A stretch of DNA of 64,000 nucleotides. Origin: Neurospora crassa OR74A. Lineage: Eukaryota; Ascomycota; Sordariomycetes; Sordariales; Sordariaceae. Below, piece by piece: positions 1 to 12,100 of this stretch; positions within the stretch are counted from its first letter, which is position 1, and the number at the start of each line of letters is the position of its first letter. The notes below the pieces were generated by a model. That model was not told the DNA's origin, did no database searches, and saw nothing but the letters and a program-made list of their open reading frames with translations. Where the stretch lies: NCBI RefSeq assembly GCF_000182925.2, contig NC_026504.1, positions 3,782,001 to 3,846,000 of the forward strand. Reading direction: 5' to 3'. The position numbers and the translations under genes were made by a program.

Positions 1-936
1 CGCATCTAAAGAGAAAGCCAAGTTCCAGTTGACAGCCGCTATATCCCTCGATGGAGGACCGTCGGAAGAGTGTTTTTGTGTGTTGAGAGATGGAAGAGTA
101 AGTTTGGTTTCCATTTCCATTCAGCTGTCATCCAGACTTTTGGATGGAGAAGCGATGAATGACATCAACCCCCCCCATTTCCTGCAACCCCACCATACCT
201 CTTATGATACCCTTTGGCTTACACGTCTTGACAGTTATGGATCGACCATCCCGACTATCCCATGCCAGGCCATAGGTTTATGGGCTACTACTTCACATAC
301 CCCTCTGAAGAGAAGCACCTCGGCATGGTGAGCACGATAGCAGATGATCCGCCCATGCTAAACTGGATTTATTGCGATAAGGACACTGGCATGGTCAAGC
401 ACGGCGGCCGTCAAGCTACCATTGGGCATACCATCGGTCCTTGGTACTGGAGCGATGACGAGACGTGGCTGACGCTCGAAGGGGATACCCTACAGTTTGT
501 TGCTGTTCAAGACGAGGAAACCCAGAGATGGTGCGTTTACTGGGACAAGGATAGGAAGATCAGGGGATCAAGCGGTAACTATGGTGGAGAGGAAGACTAT
601 TCAGACGAGGAATCAGAGGAAGAATCGGAAGAGTCAGAAGCGGAAGATAATTCTGAGTTTAGCGGCAGTGAAACCGGGGAACCAAGAAAGCCCATAAAGA
701 CATTTGAAAAGAAACCCAAAAAGGAAGCTGGAAAGAACGAGGGCCAGCAAACCGGAGGTGGAGACACCAAGGGGAAGAAGACAGAGGTGAAAACGGAGGA
801 CAAGCAGGATAATGGTGGGGAAGTTCCTCCTGCACTGCCGCAAGTACAGAAGCCTATGAAATGGGTTCCTATCCTGCTGCGTCGTCGAATGCAGTTAGGG
901 ATGGAAAGCCGATACGTCAAGGGCGCCAATGGCTAG
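1..936 (+). CDS. Hypothetical protein with acidic tail, 5' end outside window
   Basis: Partial gene entering from the left edge. The reading frame is open from base 2 to 97, a GTAAGT donor lies at 98, and an acceptor (cttgacag) ends at 234. Exon 2 (235-936) then continues in phase with no stop, joining ...CVLRDGR to LWIDHPDYPMPGHRF. The 137-nt intron has a plausible branch site (gcttaca). The folded part contains aromatic-rich blocks (GYYFTYPSEEK, PPMLNWIYCDKDTG, GHTIGPWYWSDDETW). It is followed by a very acidic Ser/Glu tract (about 600-670) and a Lys-rich, low-complexity tail. The arrangement resembles an uncharacterised ascomycete protein family; I do not recognise a function. The ATG at 262 could serve as a start only if the upstream exon were ignored. 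Confidence is good that the frame is coding, moderate for the splice junction. Confidence 0.72.
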
Positions 937-1673
937 GAACGTACCTAGGTAGTGGTATGGATCATGCAGGGATAATACAAGAATTGTAATGTGATGAGAT
1001 GGTGGGCTCACTGCATTAGATCGAGATATGTATCGTGAAATGAAGGGTAGCGGTGGTAGGGCCCTGGAATTGTCATCAATGCTGATATTAATCGGGTTTT
1101 TGACGACCAGGGTGGCTTGGGCCGGTCTTGTCACATTTATGCAACCCTGATAGCAAGAAAACGAAAACTGGATTCCAACTTGGTCTTGTCTCCGCTGATG
1201 TTCACCTCATGGCTAAGAAGTCGACCAACTAGGAGAGAGAAGGGGGGGGGAATGGCTGCACAAGGCACCCAACAGCCGACTTTAAGAGCATAAATGATGG
1301 GAAATTCATGGCGCATACTACATGCAGTCCCGTATGGTGGACTTGCATAGCAGAGGCATGTGTGACGGGAATGGGGTGTTGCAACGTCCTCGCCACCAAA
1401 CAGGAGGTAGCCTCACCGGACAACGGGATCTCGATGACTTCATTGCTGAAGCTCGGTTCCCATGGGCCCTGTGTTAGTTTTACCACTCTTTAGACCACAC
1501 CTCAAGATACCCTATTTTAATAAAGGCTCGCTACTGTTTTGGTGGTTGAGACGTTCTGAGAGAGACCGTTCATAAATTCTTTTCTGAAAAGACAACAGTT
1601 CTTGACACCGACCAAATTTCGTACCTTTTTCTTCGGATCTTATATACATCAACATCTATTAAACACCGCCAAA
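937..1673. other. Intergenic region
   Basis: About 740 bases between the first gene and the small basic protein gene. No coding-like frame was seen. It holds a run of nine G at 1242-1250. The last 130 bases are T/C-rich and then A-rich, as expected of a fungal leader just before the ATG at 1674. Confidence 0.6.
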
Positions 1674-2048
1674 ATGTCTACCCAAAGCGGCTCTGACACC
1701 AGCAAGAAGCCCAAGCGCCAGCCAAAGAAGCAGGCGCAGACCTACGAATCCGAGTCCGAATCCGAGGACTACGCCCCCCCTCCCCGGCGCAAGCGCGGCA
1801 AGAAGCAGGGCCCTCTCGACTCGCTCGCCCTCGACAACGTTAACAACACGGTCGGCGGTCTTACCCAGGGCGTGACGGGCGCGCTGGGTGGCGTTGCTGG
1901 CGGTGCTGTCCAGAATCAACAACAAGGTGGTGGTGGTGGTGGTGGTGGGAAGTCGGACACCTTGAGGCTTCGACTCGACCTCAATCTCGAAGTCGAAATC
2001 CAATTAAAAGCACGCATCCATGGCGATTTAGAGCTGGCTCTGTTGTGA
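1674..2048 (+). CDS. Small basic Gly-rich protein with conserved C-terminal motif
   Basis: Single-exon frame of 124 residues. The ATG at 1674 is preceded by an excellent fungal start context (gccaaaATG); the upstream extension of the frame has no better start. The N-terminal half is Lys/Arg-rich with an acidic Ser/Glu patch (YESESESEDYAPPPRRKRGKK). It is followed by a Gly/Val segment (TVGGLTQGVTGALGGVAGG) and a polyglycine run at about residues 84-91. The last 30 residues alternate charged and hydrophobic residues (LRLRLDLNLEVEIQLKARIHG), predicting a beta-rich or amphipathic end. I know this C-terminal pattern from small uncharacterised filamentous-fungal proteins; no enzyme motif is present. 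Nearby DUF3659-type genes also have hydrophilic, low-complexity bodies, but a functional link is inference only. Confidence 0.75.
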   Translation: MSTQSGSDTSKKPKRQPKKQAQTYESESESEDYAPPPRRKRGKKQGPLDSLALDNVNNTVGGLTQGVTGALGGVAGGAVQNQQQGGGGGGGGKSDTLRLRLDLNLEVEIQLKARIHGDLELALL

Positions 2049-2112
2049 GTAGTCTTATTTCATTGTCGTCGTGATCTTTTTCGTGGTGTTGCGATTCTGC
2101 GAATAACTTCAA

Positions 2113-2148
2113 CCCCCCCCCCTTTTTTTTTTTTTTTTTTTTCTTTTT
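2113..2148. repeat. Poly-C/poly-T tract
   Basis: Ten C followed directly by twenty T, one C and five more T, about 65 bases past the stop of the small basic protein gene. Low-complexity DNA; its length may be imprecise in the assembly. Confidence 0.85.
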
Positions 2149-3293
2149 CACCCCACCCCACCCACCCATTTCTTGACCTGCACATAAAGAACACCTCTTG
2201 GCTTTTGGATGACAGCAGTGAGAGAATTTGTTTCAAGCATGTTGCTTTTGTTGCGTGCGTTGAAACTTTTCCCTCCATCTGCGATTTCCAAATGACCAAC
2301 GCCAGAGGATTCTTCTCAGTCTTTGATCTCGTCATACTCTACCTACCTGCCTCTACCTATCCATGAAACCGTCCAACCCCTGTTTCTTGCCTTGGGCTAA
2401 AGGTCGATGTAGAGAAACTTGAGTTCATGTCTTGAAAGGGGCGCCGCAACCCCGTCAAACAAGACACAGAACTGGTTCACGCGCAGAACCAAAACCCAGA
2501 CATTACTTTGTCTTCTGTTGTACGATTATGGCGCCCGGATGAAAGGAGAAGGAGAAGAAGAAGGATGGGAATGTCCTGCATGGCGCAACTTTCATCATCA
2601 CCGTTCGAAATCAAGAAGAGGAAGCAGAAAAGGTTGCTGAAACATGGGACTAATTCTTTAGGAACTGAAGCAACTAGTTTCCCCCGGTCCAGTACCCTGC
2701 CGTTCCCCGGTTGAACTGGCGGCAGCGGCAAAAGCTTCTTTTAATTGGGAAAAGGTGGAGTTTGTCGGATCGGATTGGAATCAGAATTGGGATACGGGTT
2801 CGGCTTAAGATTGGGATACGATTATGAAGAGTTCATGAAAGGGAAAGACGGGACAGAGAAGGAAGTTATTTGCTTCTTCTCACACATTGTCAAAGGAGTT
2901 TGACGGCATTCTGTGGTTCTGGTTTCGATTCTTTGGGGCCTGTATAATCTTTTCATTCTTCTCATTAAGCGCTATACATAATGCCTATAAATTGCTGGAG
3001 TTTAATTGGACCCGGAACATAAGGTACACTACGTAGTATTCCGTCGTTCCGCTATCATGGCTGTTGCTGCGCTGTTGAGAGAGCCTTGTCCATCACGACA
3101 ATTCTCCCACCTCCCGGTCGCCGAACAAGACATGAATTTGACGCCCGATCACGTCAAGAACAATACCCATTGTGCAACGCAAGCCTGCCTATTCCTTGTA
3201 ATTCAACTTAAGTCAGGGCGACAGATCTTTGAACATCCCAGGCCAGCACCCGTGACATGGGAGGAATGCCACTGCTGCTGTATCACCGAACCC

Positions 3294-3397
3294 GGCTCGT
3301 CCGAGATAAAATAAGTGGGACTAACCAACAGGCTAAGGTTGACCTGGCTCGTCCGAGACAAAATAAGTCAGACTAACCAACAGGCCAAGGTAAACTA
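3294..3397. repeat. Two-copy tandem repeat, 52-bp unit
   Basis: The unit beginning ggctcgtccgaga at 3294 recurs at 3346, with aaaataagt and actaaccaacaggc blocks in register. The copies differ at about six positions, several of them C/T or G/A transitions. Non-coding context. Confidence 0.8.
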
Positions 3398-5058
3398 GTC
3401 TATTACTACTTGTTAAGATTAAAAGAAAAGGCCTTCGCAAAACTGTGATAGGGATTACAATAATTCGAAAAGACATCGGCTAGAGTCCTATTTGTATATT
3501 TTCATTCATAAATTGTCTAGAAACTCAGACCAGAGGTGTTACAAAGAAGCTTGGATGCGTAGTAGGAGTATACCCAAGGTATAATGTCAAAGGTCTCAAC
3601 TGTTTTGTCTACGACGCGGGAGCCCGGCCCGAAGGTGGTGCGCCAAGACACCGTTGCACTAACACTTAGACCGAGGGAACCACGGGACAGCAAGGACCCG
3701 CATCGACATTCCAACTGCTGCAGTTACCCATCAGACTTCTCACCTCCACTTGCTTCAATGCTTCGTTGCCCTTTGTCTTGGTTTTTTATTCTCCGCAAAC
3801 CCTGAACGTCACATCGTGGGATCTGATCTCAGGATTTATTTCCCGAAGTGAAACCTTCCGGTCCTTGTTCTTCACTAAGGCGTTTCATCCAGGAGAATGG
3901 AAGCGGCAGAAACCTGTTTCTTGCTGCTCGCCAAGGTGGGCCACAACACTTATCTTCCGGACATCTACCTTCCGGGCATCGTGTTGATGTCTGTTAATCG
4001 CTGACTTTTGTCTATGGAACTTCAACAGTGTCACGCGCTTGTCTAGTTGGTATAACAAAAGGAAACAAGATGTATCAGAGTAATCTCTCACAGTCAAGGC
4101 CCTGATCACATTTGTATTACACCGAATCCTGCCTGAATCAGGAAGAGAGATGCACCTTCTAACGGGCACCTCACCAAGCACTAACAAATTCAATCTGACT
4201 GGCCAGCCGAATCATCTCCAAGGCGGAATCAGCTAGAAGATGTCCACACCAACCACTATCTACCTTGACAACCACAGTGACATGTGATGTCATGATCTTG
4301 GTCAAGCAAGGCAGCGCGTCCTTCGTCTAACGCAACCATCGTACCATATACCCCTCCATCATGTCCCTTCGCATCCAAGGAACTATGCCATGTACGTTCA
4401 TTCAGTCACAGACCTCTTCTCGCAGCCAACCTTCGAATTCGTACAGCCCAGTAGACGACGACGCACACATTTTCAACGGACACAGACACCACCGACGGCG
4501 CGCGCACGTACAGTACGGTATACGTTTGGGCTGCTGCGCCTCACCATTTACGAGCACCGTCACCCATCCACCCATCCATCGACGGAGCCCTTGCCCCTGG
4601 ACCTGAAGTCTCGGCCTTGGAAGAATCCCAAACAGGGTTTTCGCTGCTTCACCGGCCTGCAGTCTTGACCCCTCTTACAAGCTCGAAGCCACCTTGCCAT
4701 TGCCTTGTCACGTTTGGGTGCGGGCGCGGGCTTGGGCTTGGGCGTGGCTGACAGTGGTGACCGATTGCTTTCGTTGTTTCGAAACTCGGACCGCTGGCTG
4801 CTCTACCTGCTGCTGTTAATGCCCGTTACTACCGAGATACCCACATCCACACAAAATATACTACATACCACGCACAACCACTAGCGGAAGAGGCGTGCAT
4901 AGCATCTACAACCGCCTTGGCCCACGACTTAGTCCTGGTGGAGGTTCGCTTGTGCGGCAGCCCGCTTTGTAGATACCTCGTCCAGCTCGGAAAACAGTCT
5001 CCTAAACAAGCTGGCTTGGTCCAGGAAGAACAAGTTCCTAGGTCAGCTACACCGTAGC

Positions 5059-6294
5059 ATGACCTCGAAATTCTCGTCTCCGTCGGATCGCGACAGCTCC
5101 ACCGGCGGCGGCCAGCAAGCTGCTTTTTCCTCGTCCTCCGCTCGGCAGAGCAGGGACGGGGCGGCTTCCCATGTTGGTCGTCCCAGACCTTCTACCGCTA
5201 CTTCCCGCGGCGGCTTCGCCAGTGAGGAACGGTCGACACGGGATGGGGTGACCGACTACGTGTATGAAGAAGACGCCGACAAGGAAGCAGAAGAAGCACG
5301 ACACGGCAGCAAGAGTGGAAGCGATGTTGAGGTTGAAGATATCACGGACGCGCCGCCATCACCAAAATCGACACCAAACATTAACAAGCCACCAGAAAGT
5401 CCACCACCTCCACCACCAAAACACGATAAGAAGACCCTACCCGGAGACCCAGCTTATGTTGCGCCCATAGGCAAGATTGGGCCAATAGGGAGCATTCCCA
5501 AAACTCCTTCCCGCAGCAATAGCGAAAAGGGCGGCATCTCCGTCTCTCCCTCCTCGCGCCCCCAACTCCCTGCCTACATCGGCTCCTACCTCAAAGGCAA
5601 AACCGTCGACGAATACGGGGACATCATCGATCCCCAAACGGGCACAATTCTCGCTCACGCCGGAGGCGATTTACCTTCGATTGTGGGCAGACAAGTGTCC
5701 AACGACCAGGGGGATATCTTGGGAGAAGAGGGGGAGTTGCTGGGATATGTGGCTGATGTTGAGGTTGGGAAGAAGACTGCTTCTCCCGAGGGAGCAGCAC
5801 CCAAACCGATCATGAGTCTTGCAGAGATTATGAGCAGAAACAACACGGCGTTGATGGTGGATCATGACGGCAATATTTTGGACGCGCAGGGGAATGTGGT
5901 GGGAAAGTTTTTGGATCATAACAATCCTGTGCATAAGGAGAGGCAAGAGAAGGAGGAGAAGAAACAGGAACAGAAAGGAGAGGGGAAGGGGAAGGGGAGG
6001 GAGAGAGAGGAGGAAGGGGGGATACCTGTGCCACAGTATGAAGAGGCTGACAAGGATGAGAAAGAGGGAGCTGCCGAGGAAGAGCCGCAACGTGAACAAT
6101 CAAGACCACCGAGGAGAACGGAAGAAGAGAGGAGGGCCAACGCGGCTGCATGGAGAAAGGAGAAACCGGGGGAGAGCCCCTCGGATATCTTTCTGGATGT
6201 CAAGTCGACGACAGAGGGGATTCAGTTGACGATTAGGATTCCCACTGTGTTTGGGAATGGGCAGCAGTTGAAGCCAAACATTTCGTTCTCTTGA
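5059..6294 (+). CDS. DUF3659/LEA-like repeat protein, short form
   Basis: Single-exon gene of 411 residues. Residues 1-170 are disordered: Ser/Gly-rich, then acidic, then a proline block (ESPPPPPPKHDKK). From about residue 173 come three DUF3659-type half-repeats with the pattern V-x-x-x-G-[DN]-[IV]-x-x-x-x-G-x-[IVL]-[GLA] (KTVDEYGDIIDPQTG, QVSNDQGDILGEEGELLG, LMVDHDGNILDAQGNVVG). A Lys/Glu-rich linker follows, and the protein ends with a short hydrophobic strand-like segment (DVKSTTEGIQLTIRIP). DUF3659 repeats are annotated in fungi as LEA-domain proteins, often large and hydrophilic; a desiccation or stress role is a family-level guess, not shown here. The repeat type is shared with the 1010-residue protein encoded at 9159-12327. 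Confidence 0.82.
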   Translation: MTSKFSSPSDRDSSTGGGQQAAFSSSSARQSRDGAASHVGRPRPSTATSRGGFASEERSTRDGVTDYVYEEDADKEAEEARHGSKSGSDVEVEDITDAPPSPKSTPNINKPPESPPPPPPKHDKKTLPGDPAYVAPIGKIGPIGSIPKTPSRSNSEKGGISVSPSSRPQLPAYIGSYLKGKTVDEYGDIIDPQTGTILAHAGGDLPSIVGRQVSNDQGDILGEEGELLGYVADVEVGKKTASPEGAAPKPIMSLAEIMSRNNTALMVDHDGNILDAQGNVVGKFLDHNNPVHKERQEKEEKKQEQKGEGKGKGREREEEGGIPVPQYEEADKDEKEGAAEEEPQREQSRPPRRTEEERRANAAAWRKEKPGESPSDIFLDVKSTTEGIQLTIRIPTVFGNGQQLKPNISFS

Positions 6295-9158
6295 GCAGCA
6301 TTGTACGGGCTACTTTGTCAAAAATTGGATGAGAGCGGGCGTTATGGGAGTTTGAAAGTCTGATTGATGTAATGGTCAAAAGGGAACAGAAGCACCAAAA
6401 GTTAGCAGTACCTGTACATGCGGCAACTTTACGAATAGTTACAGAACAAAACATGACCTTAGTCAAGGTAGGTATGTAAACCCATGTAGAATCAACGTAT
6501 ATCAGTGGGGCCAGGGCAACGACGGGCGGTCCCCCTTCCAGCTCCAGCTTCTTCAGATCTCCTTCCAGAAAGAGAGAAGCGCCCGCTCCGCCAGTCACTG
6601 TGAGCGCGGGAAAGACTCCTCACAATATTGGACCCTGAGCAGGAAAAGCGGGCAACCTGGGGACGACGGAGAGAGCCAAGAAATGGAATCAAGATCGTAC
6701 ACTCGGGGGGGAAGAAGCAAGCGAGACCAAGTTTCCCGAATCCCTCCCATAAGTCACCCACTCAACCACTCAGCTCCTTCCCCCATCCACCCAAACCAAG
6801 AACACCCCGAGAAATCCTGTTTTCTGGAACATGTAAGAAACGGGGCTAGTGTACACAGAAAACGTTGAAACTCCGGTCCGGGGAATGATGGAGTAACGGC
6901 CCGAAATCGAAGAGATCGACCTCTGTCTCCGCTTGTGCCTTGATGGGGTGACATGACGTTTTCCCCAGCACCGGTAATGTGGGTTGCGTAAGCTTTTTCA
7001 ACTTGACGCACTTGCATCATTTCATCCATGCCTACCTGCCTGTCCTGTCGCTCGTACCTAGGTGCGCCTCTCTAGCGTCTCGGGCATAAAACAAGATATG
7101 GCCCAGTTCCAACAACTGGATTATATGGTACGATATATGTCGATCTTCTTTTCGAGCAAGGCAAGAGAATCCACCGTACTAGTGCAAGACCGTCGAATAG
7201 ACGGTGAATGGTGATAGTGGCGTAGAAAAGCGGAAGCTAAACGTGGACAGGATCAGATCCGAAATCTGTAAGACCGGAGTACACGTGTACCTGAAGAGAC
7301 GAAATGACAAGAAAACGTGGAACTGAAACCTTACGAAAACGTGGAGGGGCGTGGAGATATCGAGACCATGACTTACTATGTACACTAGTAAATTCTCCGA
7401 AACAAGGGTTACCTCACCTTGCTTATTATTGTCAGGATGTCTCACCTGCCGTGTACAACGACAACGGCAACGGCTGGATAGATACCGAGAGCCAAGGTAC
7501 TCTGAACAACGGCACGGCTTTTTGATAGAGCTGGTATCCCAAATTTTGACTTTGCCACAATGATAGAAGAGCTTCAAGCCACACTTTAAGTGAAACCGGC
7601 CTCGACAACAACGACTTGTCGACCAAGGTAATTATGATGATATGAGTGTATACTCGTATGTATCAAGTGTTGTCCACAATCCAATAGGAGCTCTAGGACG
7701 GTTCTTCACTGCCATTATCTAACCCACAAAGCCGCTGATATCCTCACGGACATGTGTAACCTACCGCCATGGCTGATCCCGGACATTTTCCCCCGTGTCT
7801 ACTGCGTAGTAAGTGTCTATGCGAGAGGTGCATGTTCCGTTATGACTCCGCTCCGTCATCCCGTCCGTCATCTGCCATGAATGAGAACACAAGGGATAAA
7901 CCCTTTTTCGTCGGCCCATGAAGGTAGAGTGAGGATGAATTGTTTGGATAGGTTGGACAAGAACTTACACCTGGGGAGGTAGCCCATGAAGTCATCCCAT
8001 GTACGCCGCGGCGCGGTTAGACCATGTCTAGGTTGTCAGGTGCTCGAAACTATCTGCTCTTCCTTCCTTTGTTATAGTGTTTCTCTTTCCTTCCGCTGCC
8101 AAAATACAGACTTCATCGACATATCGGAAGACGGATGGTGAAAGTCGATCATTCCAGTGCATTTCAGTGATGATCTTGCCTCCCTCGTCCGATCTTGACA
8201 TGTAAGAAAGAAAAAAAAGAACACAACGTCACATTCTCGCCTTTCATACGGTCTTGCCCTTTCAATTATGCCTTTCCTTTTGTAGAAGGTCGATAGGCAG
8301 GGGAACGACCACCGTTGCTAACATGCCAGTCATGCTTTCGAAAGGAAGGAGGCAACTTGCCATTCACCTTGTACTGTCACTGGGCATCGTTCTTTCAACC
8401 ACTTCATGAATGATGCTCTTCTGATGATGCTTTCCTTGCTCGCTCGAGCCATCCATGTCTTTCCATCCTTGAGTTCCACTTCAAGTTGTGACCTGAGCTT
8501 TGAGCCTTTCGCGAACGATGCCGTACCTACATCACAGCCAGTGGAGTTATCTCATTGGATGTTTCGTCCACCACTTACACCACTTTTCTTCACTTGACAT
8601 ACTTGAATGGGCAGTTGATGGTGGACATGTGGCGTTCACCATATCCTACGACGCCTCCGAGTGGCTCCCAAGAGTGAATGCGTGTGGAGGGATAGTGCTT
8701 TCCTTTAACGTAAACCCGGGAGGTGCTGTGCAGTGTGAGGTGAAGGGAGCAACAAGAGGGGAAAGGACTAGGAACCTGACTCGAGAAACCACCTCGAAAC
8801 CCAAAAGACTGCTCCGTGACGTAACTCGTCAAACCGCAATGACGTCCAGAATATCGAAAACCCAAACTTTCCACTTACTGCAACACATACTGACGAAGGG
8901 ACTAAGGGACATGACGTGACAAGAAAGCATAAAGGGTCTGACTATCCACCTGTGCTTCCGTCGTCTGGGAAATCTCAATCTCGGAATAGCTTCACAACAC
9001 TTGATCAACAATAAACGTTACTTTTACCAATTGCGAGTTCAATAATAGCAAGAACGCTCTTACACCCAATAAACTTACTCTAAAAACCCGCATGGCCACA
9101 ACCTAGCTTCATCCCCAAACCCCCTATACACACACACGATATATCACAACCATCAAAT
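6295..9158. other. 2.9-kb intergenic region between the two LEA-like genes
   Basis: No convincing gene. The longest frame (8500-8919) has no domain and unremarkable codon use. The final 150 bases are A/C-rich with CACACACACGATATATCAC just before the ATG at 9159, typical of a fungal leader. I see no transposon or structured repeat. Confidence 0.55.
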
Positions 9159-12100
9159 ATGAGCGACATCGCCAAGAAAACCCTTCCTGCCGGCGCTCAA
9201 CAGCAGGGCGCCAAAACAGCCGACACTACCTCTCAGGCCGACCCTTCAGCTCCTCGCTCCACCCACGCCGGCGAAGAAGGTGCCTCCTATGTGGGGGGCT
9301 CTGAGTCCTCCGCTGGGGGTGGGGAGTACACCCACGCAAAGCAGGGCGACGAGCACCTCGAGGGTATTGAAGAGGAGTCGGGAGAGATCCTTATGAAGGA
9401 TGAGGAGGAGGGAGCCGAGAAACCTTCTAGTGATGAATTCGAGAAAGTAGAAGCGGAAGGTGATGATGCGAGAACGGAGCTGGAGGCTCAGAGTAGGGAG
9501 CCGGCGGACTTTGATGTTGGTGATGATGATGAAACGGAGGAGACGGAATCCAAGGCTCAAACTCAGACTACTGAGGGCCAAGAGGAGGCTGCTTCTGCCA
9601 TTCCTGCTACCGAAACCGGGGAGGGCAGACCTGAAGAGCGGTCTACTGTTAGCGAGGCTTCCGGCAAGACTTCGTTGCTCACCGAGCAAGCCAAGGAGGC
9701 CCTCGACAAGGCCTCGAAGGACCAGCCCACTGAAGAAGCCCGCGAGTCTTTCCTCCAATCTGCCAAGGACGGTCTGACGGCCGGAAGCACCATGACCGGT
9801 GTAACTAAGAAAACGGGCGAGACTGAGACTTCCGCAGCGCAGTCGCAGCCGCAGGAACAGGCTTCGCACCCCAGCGACGAAGTCTCTGGTTCTCATCAGT
9901 ACACCGTTCAAGAAGAAGGGGAGGAGGGTACTGAGACCAAGACCAAGACTGCTCCCAGCGAGTACACCGCTACCGCTCCCGACACTCAAGCGCAGCAGAC
10001 CGGCACTTCCCAACCCAGCGGCGAAGTCTCCAAGGAGCAGCAATACGCTCGCTCCGTCACCTTTGATGAGTCGCAAAACAAGTCTCAGGAGGCGCCGACC
10101 GAGTACACGGGCGAGGACTCCGGCTCCGCGATCGGAACCGAACAGACGGCCACGCAACCTGGCACTGGCTACACTGGCACTGGCTACACCCAGTCGCAGT
10201 CGCAACCCCAGCCATCCCACCCATCAGACGAAATCTCGGGCACAAACCAATACACCGGCACGGGAACTACCACTTACGACTTCGGCACCCGCACCGCTAC
10301 CGCGCCAACCCAAATCGGCGAAACCGACCAAACCGGCACGGGAACTACCACCTACGACTACGGCACCCGCACCGCCACCGCGCCGACCCAAACCGGCGAA
10401 ACCGAACAAACCGGCGAGGGTGTCCCCACGGGCGAGTCGGTCACCGTCGCCGAGCACCTCGACTTCTCGGTGCTCAAGAACGGCAAGGTCAACAAGGGTG
10501 GTAACGTCATTGATTCCAATGGCAAGATTGTCGGGCGCGTCGTGTCGGGTATCCTGCAGTACCTCGTCGGCAAGAAGGTCGACGAGAACGGGGACATTTG
10601 GTCTGACAATGGAAAGGTGATTGGCAAGGCGGAGCCGATTTCCGACAGCGAGCGGGAGGATATGCTCAAGGAGCCGGCGCCCTTTGAGAGCTTCCCCGAC
10701 GCGGTCGTGGACGGGAACGGCATGGTGGTCAGCAATGGGGAGTGGATTGGTAAAGTTATCGAGGGTGATTTGAAGGTGCTAAGAGGCAAGAGCGTCGATG
10801 CGGATGGCGACATTATGGATAAGGCCGGGAACGTGATTGGGCGTGCGGAACGCTGGGAGCCAGAACCCGAGGAGGAGCCTGAGCCCGAGCCCGAAGTGGA
10901 CAAGAGCATTTTGGCAGGGAAGAGGGTCAATAAGGCTGGCAATGTGGTTGATGGCTCGGGAGTCATCTATGGTCGCGTGGTGGAGGGTGATGTGAAGAGG
11001 ATGGTTGGTCGCATGTGCGATAAGAATGGCAACGTTCTCAGTGAGAGCGGTGATATTCTCGGCAAAGCCGATCTTGTGCCCGAGGGCGAGCGCGAGGGTA
11101 TGAAGGAGGGTCCTTTCTCTGAGCTTGAGGGCTGCACCGTTGCCAAGGATGGAACCATCGTCACACCTGGTGGTGATATCGTCGGCCGTCTCGTCAATGG
11201 CGACCCCAAGGTGCTCTTTGGTCGCCCTGTCGATGACGATGGTGATGTCCTCGACAAGAACGGCAACGTCCTCGGCCATGCTGAGCGCTGGACGCCCGAG
11301 GAGGTTGAGCGGAAGAAGAACCCCATGTCTGACCGCAAGGTGAACCGTGAGGGCAACGTCGTCGATGAAGACGGTAACATCATCGGCAAGTTGACTTCCG
11401 GTGACCCTCAGTCTTGCTCCGGTAAGGAGATTGATGACGACGGAGACGTTGTCGACTACAAGGGTACTGTCATCGGCCACTGCACACTCCTCGAGGATCT
11501 TAGAGAAGAGGAGTCGCCCGAGGAAAAGGAGAAGAGGGAGCAGGCCGAGAAGGACAAGAAGCTGGCTCTCCAGATGGCTGTCTGCATTGAGCAGTGTCTT
11601 GACAAGATTCGCCCGCTTTGCAAGATGATCACCGAGGTGAGTTTCTCACGTGTATTACTTTGATCACTTACCTATCAGTCACTGACCAGCGAGTTTTGAA
11701 CAACAGAAAATCGACAAGGCCGAACGCACTCCCGAGGATGAGCGTGACGAAGAGGCGCTCGTCAGGGAAGTCAAGCCTTTGATCGAGGAAGGTGGTCGTA
11801 TCCTCACCGAGGCCAAAGGTATCATTAAAGGCCTCGACCCCGATGGCCGCATCGCAGCCAACGCCAAGCACAAGACTGCCTCGCGCGAGGCCACTCCTGA
11901 GGAGTACCATTTGGCTGAGGTCCTCAAAGACCTCACTGGTGACATTACGCAGTGCATCGAGAACGCCAAGAGAAAGCTTGAAGACATGCCTCATGCGAAG
12001 AAGGAGCTCAACCCTCTCTGGGGTCTTCTCAACGAGCCCCTCTTCCAGATCCTGGCTGCCGTTGGCTTGCTTCTGGCCGGTGTTCTTAACCTTGTCGGCA

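Larger units (their letters stand above)
2049..5058. other. 3.0-kb intergenic region
   Basis: No supported gene; the short frames here lack codon bias and recognisable domains. It contains a C10-T20 homopolymer pair (2113-2142), a two-copy 52-bp tandem repeat (3294-3397) and an AT-richer stretch around 3400-3540. The last 600 bases are pyrimidine-rich and rich in short CACA/ACCA tracts, consistent with promoter and leader for the gene starting at 5059. Confidence 0.55.

Noticed and set aside
8500-8919. 139-codon plus-strand frame before the LEA-like gene
   Set aside because: No ATG-context, domain or codon-bias support; lies in promoter-like DNA.
9246-10220. 324-codon frame antisense to the large LEA-like gene
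   Set aside because: Shadow of a biased, repetitive coding region; the Leu/Arg/Ser-rich product has no motif.
10063-10620. 185-codon Arg/Thr-rich plus-strand frame within the LEA-like gene
   Set aside because: Overlaps the true frame through its 78-bp repeats; composition is that of a frame-shifted Thr/Gly repeat.
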